A stretch of 64,000 bases of DNA. It comes from Thermincola carboxydiphila (GTDB taxonomy: Bacteria; Bacillota; Thermincolia; Thermincolales; UBA2595). The stretch covers positions 1-64,000 of the forward strand of contig JAENZX010000014.1 of NCBI GenBank assembly GCA_016841045.1, given 5' to 3'. The position numbers were made by a program, and so were the translations under genes. This document shows, piece by piece, positions 25,643 to 34,350 of this stretch (within the stretch, counting starts at the first letter, position 1; each line of letters opens with the position of its first letter). A model generated the notes under the pieces. It was not told the DNA's origin. It made no database searches and saw nothing but the letters and a program-made list of their open reading frames with translations.

Positions 25643-26395
25643 TTGACGAAAAGCAAGATTTTTAATTCCAGAGGAAGTTCTACTTTGGAATTAACTATAA
25701 TCTTTCCACTTATCCTTTTTCTACTGCTGGCAGTTATTTTTTTTGCAAAGTCTATTTACCACAAAATGACGTTATTGGAAGCTGTTGTTTATACTGCCAA
25801 AGAGAGTGCAGCTACCTGGAGTAACAGCGGAAAAGACCTGGAAACGGGCGCTATAAGCGGTAATTATAGTGATAGTTTATACTGGCGGATATTTGATGAT
25901 CATAAAGGTGCATTATTAGTTCAAAAGAAAGTTGGCAAAGCTGACAGTTTTGCTAATAAATCACTCTTGGAAAGTCAGCTGGGGGAAACAGAAATCGGTC
26001 GTATTGTAACCAGCTATAACCGGGGCTTGGCACAAAGGTCCGTTTCTGCAAAAATAGAAAGCATGATATTAAAAGCGACTGCAACAGCAGAAATCTCTGA
26101 ACCCGCAGAATTTATCAGAAACTATTTGTTGGGAAAAGAGTACATGCAGGAACTGCTCAATCATCTTAATAATCTTGGGCAGGGGGAGGTTCCTAAGGTT
26201 AAAGGGCCGTTGGTTGCCAGCCGGAAGAGTAATGTTTACGGTCAGAAGATTTATCATTTCCCTGGATGTAAGCACATAAGCAAAATAAAACAGGAAAACA
26301 TGATTGAATTTAGGTCAGAGGATGAGGCTGCCAAAGGCGGGTTTAACTTATGCATAGATTGCGCAAAATCACTACTTGGTGGACAAGGGAAGTGA
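25643..26395 (+). CDS. tadE: TadE-like pseudopilin with a Cys/His C-terminal domain
   Basis: 250 residues. The N terminus SSTLELTIIFPLILFLLLAVIFF is the TadE signature with the +5 Glu. The last 50 residues carry IYHFPGCKHISKI and, after FRSEDEAA, CIDCAK: His205, Cys209, Cys237 and Cys240. This order resembles the small metal-binding motif found in the Ada zinc domain and in some nuclease tails (YH-x-P-x-C ... F-x-S-x-x-E-A ... C-x-x-C). A metal site on a pilus protein is unusual. TTG start after GGGAGTGAT; ends over the tadG start. Confidence 0.75.
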   Translation: MTKSKIFNSRGSSTLELTIIFPLILFLLLAVIFFAKSIYHKMTLLEAVVYTAKESAATWSNSGKDLETGAISGNYSDSLYWRIFDDHKGALLVQKKVGKADSFANKSLLESQLGETEIGRIVTSYNRGLAQRSVSAKIESMILKATATAEISEPAEFIRNYLLGKEYMQELLNHLNNLGQGEVPKVKGPLVASRKSNVYGQKIYHFPGCKHISKIKQENMIEFRSEDEAAKGGFNLCIDCAKSLLGGQGK

Positions 26396-28251
26396 ATAGT
26401 GGTGAAAAAGGTTCCATAACAATTTTCATATCAATTGTTTTTTTTATCATGATAGTTCTGACAGGTCTTTTTATCGATTTGGCCAGGGTAAAGACAGCAC
26501 AAAATCAACTGCGAAGAGCGGTTAATGCTTCTGCGCGTTCAGTAATGGCTGATTATAATGCTAAGTTACGTAGTACTTACGGGATTTTTGGCACCGGCGG
26601 GCGGGATTTTAACCGGGATTTCAATAAGTATATGTTGGCTAATCTATCTGTATCTCAGCAGCAGGATTTAAATTTGTTGGACATCCGTTATGTGGCAGGA
26701 AACATCATTGTTTTCCGTCCCATAAGTAGTAATGAAGTTGTAAAACAACAAATTCTTGAAACAATGAAATACAAAGCGCCCGTAGAAATAGGCAGGGAGC
26801 TTATCAACAAATTCATGCAGCTTAGAAATGCTGCTGCATTTTTTGACCAAAGCAACGAAAATAGGAAAAGCTTTAATAGAATCAATGAAAAAACAAAGAC
26901 CCTGCATGAAAATAATCAGAACATTAAAGAGTATGGAGCTGATTTAGAAGATGCAAAGGCAGAATTGAAAACTGTCAAAGGTAAGTTGAAATCAGAACAG
27001 GAGCCAAAGCGGATTAAGAAGTTGGTAAAACAAAGGAAACAGTTAGAAAGCCGTATCAAGCGGCTGCGTCATGATATTGAGGGTGAGCTGCATAAAGCAC
27101 AACGGACAGAACTGGAAATACAATTGGAACTAAAAACAATGAAAGACCGCCGCAGTCCGGACGTCTATAAAAGTAATGAACAGCAAACAAACCAGTCAAG
27201 TGTCAGTTCTCTGGGAACCGAAGTCAGCAATGAAACCCGCAATCAACTGGAAGCCCTTGAAAAGAGTTTGCAGGGTGTAAAGGCTGAAATTGCTACAACA
27301 AAAGAAGCATTAAAGAAAGAAATCAAAAGCAATGGAGTTGAACACTACATTTTTTCTGTAATGGGCATAGATTCAGCTTCTAAGGCTTATCAAGAAATTA
27401 AAGGCTATTGGAGCAAAACTGTTAAACCGACGCCTAACGAATCCCAAGTCAGTAAGAATTCTCTGGAGCTTCGCAGAAAATACCCCGAGGTAAGCCGACA
27501 CTTTAACGTAATCCCGGTTTCCAGAAGTGTTGCAGCTTTTGAAAGCTCGGATGCTGGAAAAGCTGACAATATTGCGGAATTTTTTAGAAAGGTTTTTGGG
27601 GTCATAAATGTTAAAGAAAATCTTATCAGTGCCAGAGATGAAATGTATATCAACGAATACATTTTAACTTATTTTTCATATTTGACATCAGGTGCCAAGG
27701 GCGATGTCTCATACCCCTATACCAAAACAGAGGCTGAATATATTTGTTTTGGTAAAAATGCTATGTCCCGCGCTCTTGCCGAACTCTATGTTACCCGATT
27801 TACCCTGGACAGTATCGGTTATTTTGCTTTTTCAAAAGGCATTCCCGAATTAACGCTGCGGACAATATTTTCTCTTGTTACGGGAGCTATTCAGGCCTCC
27901 GTTGATACTGTCAAACTGGCTGCCCTTAATGAGCCTGTTCCTATTGTTTCAGTCCAGCCTGACAATCCCCTTGAAAATATTACCCTTACCTATAAAGATC
28001 ATCTAAGGTTGTTTCTGCTTCTTAATTCCGACGAGAAAACGAAACTGGATAGAATCAAGGAATTGATTAAGTTAAGAATTTCCATTGAACCCCGTAAAAT
28101 ATATACCTATACAGCAGGTACTGCAACGATTTCCATCAGAATGTGGTTTCTGCCAATGATCGGTTTAAAGGACTTGGAGAAGGGCCCCTTTGGTACAAGG
28201 GTGAGTAATGGGCGCTGTTATATTACGAAAGAGGTAGAATTCGGATATTAA
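26392..28251 (+). CDS. tadG: TadG-like pilus protein with a long coiled coil
   Basis: 619 residues from GTG 26392, which overlaps the stop of tadE; AAGGGA lies just upstream. N terminus GSITIFISIVFFIMIVLTGLFIDLAR is the TadG/Flp-type membrane segment, followed by an extracellular part. Residues about 150-310 are highly charged coiled coil. The remainder (to TISIRMWFLPMIGLKD) is of unknown fold. An ATG at 26350 is possible but would lie inside tadE. Confidence 0.7.
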   Translation: MNSGEKGSITIFISIVFFIMIVLTGLFIDLARVKTAQNQLRRAVNASARSVMADYNAKLRSTYGIFGTGGRDFNRDFNKYMLANLSVSQQQDLNLLDIRYVAGNIIVFRPISSNEVVKQQILETMKYKAPVEIGRELINKFMQLRNAAAFFDQSNENRKSFNRINEKTKTLHENNQNIKEYGADLEDAKAELKTVKGKLKSEQEPKRIKKLVKQRKQLESRIKRLRHDIEGELHKAQRTELEIQLELKTMKDRRSPDVYKSNEQQTNQSSVSSLGTEVSNETRNQLEALEKSLQGVKAEIATTKEALKKEIKSNGVEHYIFSVMGIDSASKAYQEIKGYWSKTVKPTPNESQVSKNSLELRRKYPEVSRHFNVIPVSRSVAAFESSDAGKADNIAEFFRKVFGVINVKENLISARDEMYINEYILTYFSYLTSGAKGDVSYPYTKTEAEYICFGKNAMSRALAELYVTRFTLDSIGYFAFSKGIPELTLRTIFSLVTGAIQASVDTVKLAALNEPVPIVSVQPDNPLENITLTYKDHLRLFLLLNSDEKTKLDRIKELIKLRISIEPRKIYTYTAGTATISIRMWFLPMIGLKDLEKGPFGTRVSNGRCYITKEVEFGY

Positions 28252-28333
28252 ATTTTAACTCGAATATTAATTTTAGATTCGGTTAATAAATTCGGTTCTC
28301 AAGAAATCAGAGTAGTTAGACAGGGTGATTGTT

Positions 28334-28984
28334 GTGAGCAGCTTAGGCAGCAAACTAAACAGCAGTTTAAGAAATAATTTAAAAGGAAACCGGGGCAGTT
28401 TTACTTTGGAAGCCACAATTGCAGTCCCTTTTTTTCTGTTATTACTGGTTTTCCTGGTAAACTTTATTGCCGTAGCGGCAGTTTATGTAGCTATGGACCA
28501 TGCAGTAAGTGAAACAGCAAAAGTAATTGCGGGTTCTGCTTTTCCTCTTCGAGACTTAAAGTTATCTATTCCCAGCTTAACTGCCAAACCTGCCAATGCC
28601 GGCAAAGGAGCTGCTTCTGCTCCGGTTTCACCCGGCACACTGGCAGTTGGCATGGGAATCGAAATAATCAATGATATTTTGAAGAAAGCTTCAGAAAAAG
28701 GTACCGGTATTATACTAGACTCTGTAGGGAAAGAAATTGTAAGCAAATTACTTAAAGAATACTACCCTCTAAAGACATTGGGCAATAAGGATTACGAGCT
28801 GGTTGAAGTGAGAGTGCTTACCGAAAGGAAAAATAATGTACCAGGCTTAACCAATATCGACCTTAAGCCTGAGGATATAACGATTGTGGTTGTATATAAA
28901 GTCAAAATGCCATTTCCCATTGTTAACTTAAAGGAATTTACCCTTTCAAATATTGCTGTGGAGCGGGCCTGGACCGATGGATAG
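28334..28984 (+). CDS. Second TadE-like pilus protein
   Basis: 216 residues. RGSFTLEATIAVPFFLLLLVFLVNF is again the TadE-type start with the Glu after the processing Gly region. The C-terminal part is soluble and unrecognised. GTG 28334 follows AGGGTGAT; its stop overlaps the start of the peptidase gene. Confidence 0.72.
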   Translation: MSSLGSKLNSSLRNNLKGNRGSFTLEATIAVPFFLLLLVFLVNFIAVAAVYVAMDHAVSETAKVIAGSAFPLRDLKLSIPSLTAKPANAGKGAASAPVSPGTLAVGMGIEIINDILKKASEKGTGIILDSVGKEIVSKLLKEYYPLKTLGNKDYELVEVRVLTERKNNVPGLTNIDLKPEDITIVVVYKVKMPFPIVNLKEFTLSNIAVERAWTDG

Positions 28985-29507
28985 TGAAAATATGGTTTTA
29001 ACAGTAAGATATGTGCTTCTCCTTATTGTCTTGGCTATGTCTTTATATTTTGATATAAAGGAAAATAAAATTAAGAATTTCATTACAATGCCCGCAGCCT
29101 TAGCAGGCTTATTACTCAATTTTTATGAGTGTGGTTTAAGTGGTCTGATGTCATCCTTTCAAGGATTAATGATGCCTCTGACTGCTTTAATGATATTCTA
29201 TCTTATTAATGTAATGGGAGCAGGGGATATAAAACTCTTTGCAGCTATGGGAGCAATTATGGGGCTGACTTTTGTAGGCTACAGTATTTTATTCTCCCTC
29301 TGTATTGGAGCAATGATTTCCGTTTTACTTTTGATTTGGCGCCGACAGTTTTCGCAGAAAATGAAAAGAGTCTATTATTACTTTTTGACCTGTTTTCTTT
29401 TACGCAGGTTTGTTCCATATTCTGACCGCGGCAATAATGATTCCAAGTTTCCCTTTTCTATAGCCATTGTGCCGGCTGTTTTGATATATCTGTTTTTACA
29501 AGGGTAA
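28977..29507 (+). CDS. tadV: TadV/CpaA-type prepilin peptidase
   Basis: 176 residues, several membrane helices. Two aspartates expected for an A24 peptidase are visible: FDIKENKIKN near the N terminus and GAGDIKLFAAMG in the middle (GxGD). It cuts Flp and TadE leaders. The start is uncertain: ATG 28977 overlaps the previous gene, ATG 28992 is an alternative with GGATAG upstream. Confidence 0.85.
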   Translation: MDSENMVLTVRYVLLLIVLAMSLYFDIKENKIKNFITMPAALAGLLLNFYECGLSGLMSSFQGLMMPLTALMIFYLINVMGAGDIKLFAAMGAIMGLTFVGYSILFSLCIGAMISVLLLIWRRQFSQKMKRVYYYFLTCFLLRRFVPYSDRGNNDSKFPFSIAIVPAVLIYLFLQG

Positions 29508-29540
29508 ACACAAAAGCATATTAAGAAACGGGAGGTAACC

Positions 29541-30872
29541 GTGGAAAAGGACATTTTCGGATTTAGAATAGATTTTGAAGTTGATTCGGGTAAAAGTTTT
29601 CTGGTACTCACAGAAAATGGACTTAGCAGGCGTGACATTGTGGGATTCCAGGTTGAAATGATAGCAAAAAACAGAATTCCTGGAGTTGCTGGGTTGAATA
29701 TAAGGGAGAGGGACCTGGAAGTCAGATTTTACTATGATATTAGTGGACTTATTAGTTTGTCTAATTTTTTTAAGCGACAAAAAGTAACCAAAGCTGATTT
29801 TGTTAAAATATTACAAAATATTATGGGTACTTTCACCGGTTGTAAAAATTTTTTGCTGAACGAAAAATGTTTTATTATTAGTGAAAATCTAATTTTTATA
29901 AATCCGGATTCCCTGGAAGTTTTTCTTATCTATATTCCCTGCAGCAGGAATGCAGAAATTGTTGATCTATTCAAAGCTTTTATTGTAAATCTGGTTGTTA
30001 ATACCGCTAACATTGAAACTAATGACAACTTTGTGCAAAAACTTTTAGGATTAATAAAAGAAGAACATCTGTGTATTTCGGAATTAAATACTGCTATCAG
30101 AAAGGTAGAAGGAACCTCCCCGCCCAACAAAATAATACAGAAAAATCCTGAAAATGGCTGGCAGGAGTCAAATAGCGCTATAACACCGGAGTCTCTTCAA
30201 GCTCAAGAGGACCATCCCTTGGCAAATCATAAGAAGGTAGTTAATTTTGTTCCTGCAATTTTGGTCTTATTAGCTATTCTTGCTGCGGCTGGAATAAAAA
30301 TCAATCAAATACTTGTAAAGGTTGATACAGCATCAATGGTTGTGGAGTATTTCCAGAGCATTGGTACTGCAGTGGCAGCAATTCTGCTGCTTGCAGGCAC
30401 TATAATTTACTGGAGATTTAGGAAAAAAGGTAGTAGTCCAGATGAAATATATCCTACACCAGTCCAAATAAATATCAGTCAGCGGGAAACGGCTGTAACT
30501 ACGGAGGATAGTGTAGAAAATAAAACTATTCCTGTGAACATAGATGAAACGGTAGTTTTAAGCAGCAAACAGCAGCCTGTATTAGTAGGAATCGGAGAAG
30601 AAGACAGTATAGTTATCAGCAAGCCTGATTTTGTAGTAGGACGCAACCTTGATACATGTGACTATGCAATCCACAATAAAAGTATAGGCCGTGCGCATGC
30701 CCGTATCCAAAGCACTGACGGTAAATTTTATATTTTTGATCTGGATTCTAAAAACGGTACTTTTATAAACGGGAACCGGCTTATTAGCAACAAACGGTAT
30801 GAATTGAAGCCTAACGATAAGATATCTTTTGCCAATATACAGTTCTGTTTTAAGCTGGAGTATATCATCTAA
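29541..30872 (+). CDS. FHA-domain protein (DUF6382-like N terminus)
   Basis: 443 residues. An N-terminal domain of about 175 residues (GFRIDFEVDSGKSF...) resembles the DUF6382 family, followed by a linker, two membrane helices (about 233-253 and 275-295) and a C-terminal FHA domain with VVGRNLDTCDYAI, SIGRAHARI and SKNGTFING. FHA domains bind phosphothreonine, so it may couple phosphorylation to pilus function. GTG start after GGGAGGTAACC. Last gene of the Tad operon. Confidence 0.82.
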   Translation: MEKDIFGFRIDFEVDSGKSFLVLTENGLSRRDIVGFQVEMIAKNRIPGVAGLNIRERDLEVRFYYDISGLISLSNFFKRQKVTKADFVKILQNIMGTFTGCKNFLLNEKCFIISENLIFINPDSLEVFLIYIPCSRNAEIVDLFKAFIVNLVVNTANIETNDNFVQKLLGLIKEEHLCISELNTAIRKVEGTSPPNKIIQKNPENGWQESNSAITPESLQAQEDHPLANHKKVVNFVPAILVLLAILAAAGIKINQILVKVDTASMVVEYFQSIGTAVAAILLLAGTIIYWRFRKKGSSPDEIYPTPVQINISQRETAVTTEDSVENKTIPVNIDETVVLSSKQQPVLVGIGEEDSIVISKPDFVVGRNLDTCDYAIHNKSIGRAHARIQSTDGKFYIFDLDSKNGTFINGNRLISNKRYELKPNDKISFANIQFCFKLEYII

Positions 30873-30967
30873 AAAATAATCAGCAGCAACCCCGTAAATT
30901 TTTTCAGAGACCTCGTATGTTATTATCAGCGGACATGATTTGGTTCGATTAAGGAGGTCTTGTGATT

Positions 30968-31999
30968 ATGAAAAAGTGGAGTAAGATTCTAGCAGTAGTA
31001 CTGGTCTTGTTGTTATCAGTTGTATCCCCAATTGCTGTTTTTGCTGATGACCGGTCGGATGAATCTGTTGGGGACAACACAGTACAAGTCAGCATTGAAA
31101 CAGATTCCGATGAAGATGGTAACATTGACGAAGAACAGGATGAAGAAAACGATGCAGATGAGGAAATAGACGAAGAACAGAATGAAGAAAACGATGTAGA
31201 TGAGGAAATAGAAGAAGATGAGGATGAAGAAAACGATGCGGACGAAGAAGTAGACGAAGACAAGGACGAAGAAAAAGATTTGGATGAAGATAAGAACGAG
31301 GCTTTGGAAGAACAGGGAGAAGACCAGGAAGAGAAACTTTGGGAAACTGCCAAAAATGCTCTTGAACAGGAAAAGGATGCAATAGAAGACCTTAAAGATC
31401 AGGTTGAAGAACAAATTGAAGAATTGGAAAAGCAGTGTGAAGAAGCAGAAAGAAGTGAGAATCCAGCTCTAGTGGATAGCCTGAAAAAACAGATAGCTGA
31501 GCTTAAAGCTCAAAAAGATGCTTATAAAGCACAAATGAAGAGCAAGATTGAGCAAATGAAAGAAGTAATGAAAAAGAACTATTCTACGGAAGAATTAGAA
31601 GCACTTAAGGCTGTTTCAGCTAAACTGGATAGTATCCCCAACGTCACCGTGCTGCCAGTAGAAAATGTTTTGGTCTCAAACGCTGATGTTAAATTTGATA
31701 CACCTCCTGTTATTAAAGAAGGCCGGACCCTTATCCCGGTAAGGGCAATTTCTGAGGCAACGGGGGCTTTGGTGGAGTGGAATGCGGAAGAAAAGAAGGT
31801 AACAATTACAAAAGGTGAACAGGAAATTATATTAATTCCTGGAGAAAACAAGGTATATGTTAACAACACCTCAGTTGTGATAGATGTTCCGGCCCAGGTG
31901 ATGAACAGCCGTACTATGGTACCTCTTCGATTTATCTCAGAGAATCTGGGCTTAACCGTTGAATGGGATTCAGAAACACAAAGTATTGAGATTAAGTAA
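30968..31999 (+). CDS. Secreted copper-amine-oxidase-N domain protein with acidic repeat
   Basis: 343 residues: signal peptide (to about 29, VFADD), an Asp/Glu-rich repeat region (about 55-120), a coiled coil (about 125-215) and a C-terminal copper amine oxidase N-terminal-like (stalk) domain with GRTLIPVRAISEATGA and SRTMVPLRFISENLG. These domains are common in clostridial surface proteins and need not bind copper. ATG 30968 follows AAGGAGGTC. The acidic part is built from 42-bp repeats. Confidence 0.85.
   Translation: MKKWSKILAVVLVLLLSVVSPIAVFADDRSDESVGDNTVQVSIETDSDEDGNIDEEQDEENDADEEIDEEQNEENDVDEEIEEDEDEENDADEEVDEDKDEEKDLDEDKNEALEEQGEDQEEKLWETAKNALEQEKDAIEDLKDQVEEQIEELEKQCEEAERSENPALVDSLKKQIAELKAQKDAYKAQMKSKIEQMKEVMKKNYSTEELEALKAVSAKLDSIPNVTVLPVENVLVSNADVKFDTPPVIKEGRTLIPVRAISEATGALVEWNAEEKKVTITKGEQEIILIPGENKVYVNNTSVVIDVPAQVMNSRTMVPLRFISENLGLTVEWDSETQSIEIK
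31139..31291 (+). repeat. In-frame 42-bp acidic repeats
   Basis: Three 42-bp units (31139, 31181, 31223) and a degenerate fourth (31265) encode DEENDADEEIDEEQ-type 14-residue repeats inside the secreted protein. Confidence 0.8.
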
Positions 32000-32024
32000 T
32001 TATTTAATGGGCTGACTCTAATAG

Positions 32025-32068
32025 GCGAACAGTCACTATGTAATATATAGTGGCTGTTCGCTTTTATT
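32025..32068 (+). terminator. Terminator after the secreted protein gene
   Basis: A 15-bp stem (GCGAACAGTCACTAT / ATAGTGGCTGTTCGC, one G-T pair) followed by TTTTATTT. Confidence 0.9.
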
Positions 32069-32101
32069 TAAGCCTCTAAAAATAAAAAAAATGAAGTTTA
32101 T

Positions 32102-32155
32102 TTGTCAGGTAGTTGACAATGTGAAAAAGATTATATAAGATAGTACAAATTGTCA
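32102..32155 (+). promoter_or_regulatory. Promoter and inverted repeat upstream of IMP dehydrogenase
   Basis: TTGACA (32113-32118) and TAAGAT (32136-32141), 17-base spacer. A perfect TTGTCA-N6-TGACAA repeat (32102-32119) covers the -35 box, and a further TTGTCA half site lies at 32150-32155. This is a plausible operator. Confidence 0.5.
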
Positions 32156-32182
32156 CGTTAAAAAATTAGGAGGTAGATCGAA

Positions 32183-33676
32183 TTGGCGTATTACTACAAT
32201 GATGTTTCCCGGACTTTTAGTGAATATTTATTGGTTCCTAATTTAACAAGGACTGATTGCTTACCGGGTAATATTGACCTAAAAACTCCGTTAGTTAAAT
32301 ATAAAAGAGGTGAAGAACCCTCTCTGGCATTAAACATACCTTTTGTATCTGCAATAATGCAATCTGTTTCCGATGATAAACTGGCGATAGCTTTAGCCAG
32401 GTGTGGTGGACTGTCCTTTATATATTGTTCGCAGCCTATTCACCAGCAGGCGGAAATGATAAAAAGAGTCAAAAGATTTAAAGCAGGCTTTGTGATTAGT
32501 GATTCAAGCCTTACTCCGGAACACACTTTAAAAGATGTCATCGAACTTAGAGAAAAAACCGGACATTCAACTATAGCTATTACTGAAGACGGCACCCCTG
32601 CAACGAGATTAATGGGGATTGTTACAAGCAGAGACTACAGAATCAGCAGAGATCCTGAAAGTAAAAAAGTAAAAGAATTTATGACCCCTTTCTCTAAGCT
32701 TATTGTGGGGAAAGAGGGAATTAGCTTAAGTGAAGCTAATGATATCATATGGGACCATAAACTAAACTGCCTGCCGATTATAGATAACAACCAAAATCTG
32801 TTATATCTGGTGTTTAGAAAAGATTATGATGAGCATAAGATGAATCCTAATGAATTATTGGATTTGGAAAAAAGATTTTTAGTTGGAGCAGGAATTAATA
32901 CCAGGGATTACAAGGAAAGAGTACCTGAATTAGTGAAAGCCGGAGCAGATATATTGTGTATTGATTCGTCAGATGGCTACAGCGAATGGCAGAAAAATAC
33001 CATTGAGTATATCAAGCAGGAATATAGCGGCGTTAAAGTTGGCGGTGGAAATGTTGTTGATAAAGAAGGGTTTATGTATCTAGTTGATGCCGGTGCTGAT
33101 TTTGTGAAAGTGGGGATAGGCGGAGGGTCTATCTGTATAACCCGGGAACAAAAGGGAATCGGGCGGGGGCAGGCTTCGGCCGTTATTGAAGTTGCCAAAG
33201 CCAGAGACGAATATTATGAAAAAACCGGTATATATGTACCAATATGTTCTGACGGGGGAATTGTATATGATTACCATATGGTCTTAGCATTGGCCATGGG
33301 AGCAGACTTTATTATGATGGGCAGGTATTTTGCGCGGTTTGATGAAAGTCCTGGTAAAAAAATTAAACTAGGTAATAGTTATGTGAAAGAATATTGGGGC
33401 GAAGGTTCTGACCGGGCACGAAACTGGCAGCGATATGATCTGGGAGAAGGAGCAAAACTTCATTTCGAAGAAGGAGTAGACAGCTACGTCCCTTATGCGG
33501 GAAGATTGCAGGGTAATTTAGAAGTCACTCTAAATAAAATCAAATCTACCATGTGCAGCTGTGGAGCTATAACTATCGAAGAGCTGCAAAAAAATGCCAG
33601 GATTTCCCTAGTCTCTTCAACCAGTATAGTTGAAGGTGGAGCTCATGATGTTATTTTAAAGGAAAACAATTTTTAA
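32183..33676 (+). CDS. guaB: IMP dehydrogenase, divergent Tritrichomonas-type
   Basis: 497 residues, oxidising IMP to XMP with NAD+, the committed step to GMP. The catalytic Cys is Cys318 in [20 protein letters not shown], with Arg381 in GRYFARF and the flap Arg417-Tyr418 in NWQRYDL. Two CBS modules lie at about 105-225. The wording of these blocks is that of Tritrichomonas foetus IMPDH (Cys319, Arg382, Arg418-Tyr419), far closer than to ordinary bacterial GuaB, as far as I recall the sequence. TTG start behind AGGAGG. Confidence 0.93.
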   Translation: MAYYYNDVSRTFSEYLLVPNLTRTDCLPGNIDLKTPLVKYKRGEEPSLALNIPFVSAIMQSVSDDKLAIALARCGGLSFIYCSQPIHQQAEMIKRVKRFKAGFVISDSSLTPEHTLKDVIELREKTGHSTIAITEDGTPATRLMGIVTSRDYRISRDPESKKVKEFMTPFSKLIVGKEGISLSEANDIIWDHKLNCLPIIDNNQNLLYLVFRKDYDEHKMNPNELLDLEKRFLVGAGINTRDYKERVPELVKAGADILCIDSSDGYSEWQKNTIEYIKQEYSGVKVGGGNVVDKEGFMYLVDAGADFVKVGIGGGSICITREQKGIGRGQASAVIEVAKARDEYYEKTGIYVPICSDGGIVYDYHMVLALAMGADFIMMGRYFARFDESPGKKIKLGNSYVKEYWGEGSDRARNWQRYDLGEGAKLHFEEGVDSYVPYAGRLQGNLEVTLNKIKSTMCSCGAITIEELQKNARISLVSSTSIVEGGAHDVILKENNF

Positions 33677-33741
33677 TTAGTGTTCTATAAATTTGTTTCT
33701 AATTAATGTTGTATATAAAAAACTTATATAAATATTTATAT

Positions 33742-33780
33742 AAACCCTTTGGCGGTCAAAATGTCAAAGGGTTTGAATTT
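33742..33780 (+). terminator. Probable terminator after IMP dehydrogenase
   Basis: Stem AAACCCTTTG / CAAAGGGTTT (33742-33751 / 33765-33774) with a 13-base loop followed by GAATTTT; the T-run is short. Confidence 0.65.
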
Positions 33781-33816
33781 TAGCTCGAACCAAAATACAC
33801 GAACCAAAATACAGCA

Positions 33817-33863
33817 TTGTAAAAAAAAATCAACGTGATATAATAATTGCTATGACAATTATT
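33817..33863 (+). promoter_or_regulatory. Promoter and MarR-type operator of the marR-MFS pair
   Basis: TTGTAA (33817-33822) and TATAAT (33839-33844), 16-base spacer. The 8-bp inverted repeat AATAATTG-N6-CAATTATT (33842-33863) overlaps the -10 box and the start point, the classic place for a self-repressing MarR. Confidence 0.65.
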
Positions 33864-33891
33864 GCTGTGTTAAGGAATGGGGTGAAATGAT

Positions 33892-34320
33892 ATGGAATTT
33901 TCTTTGGATGACTCCCTCGGGTTCATTATTTATCAAACCCACCTGAGGCTTAAAAATAATCTGAACCATTCTTTTAAGCCCTTTGATATGACCACTGAAC
34001 AATGGGGTATCTTAAACAGGCTTTGGGAAAAAGATGGGGTATCCCAGAGAGATTTATCCGAAAAAACCCATAAAGACCAGCCTAATGTAACACGGATTTT
34101 AGATAAACTTGAACAGAAGGGTTTAATAAGACGTGAGCCCAATCCCGATGATCGGCGCGCCTTTTCTATCTATTTAACTGAGGAAGGCTGGAATTTGAAA
34201 AACCAATTGATACCTATTGCAGTTAACTGTCTTGAAAAAGCGCTGAAGGGATTTACCCCTAACGAAATTCAAGTCCTAAAGGCTTCCCTAAAACAGATTT
34301 ACAATAATCTTGAACCGTAA
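33892..34320 (+). CDS. MarR-family regulator
   Basis: 142 residues with a MarR winged helix: VSQRDLSEKTHKDQPNVTRILDKLEQKGLI and wing DDRRAFSIYLT. ATG start after GGGGTGA. It directly precedes an MFS drug-efflux-type transporter and has a palindromic site over its promoter, so it most likely represses both genes until a toxic ligand binds. Confidence 0.9.
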   Translation: MEFSLDDSLGFIIYQTHLRLKNNLNHSFKPFDMTTEQWGILNRLWEKDGVSQRDLSEKTHKDQPNVTRILDKLEQKGLIRREPNPDDRRAFSIYLTEEGWNLKNQLIPIAVNCLEKALKGFTPNEIQVLKASLKQIYNNLEP

Positions 34321-34350
34321 TATATTAATGCCTTAACAGGAGGACAGAAT

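Noticed and set aside
31016-31414. Long minus-strand reading frames over the acidic repeat
   Set aside because: They are shadows of GAA/GAT codon runs, giving Ser-, Phe- or Leu-rich nonsense without ribosome sites.
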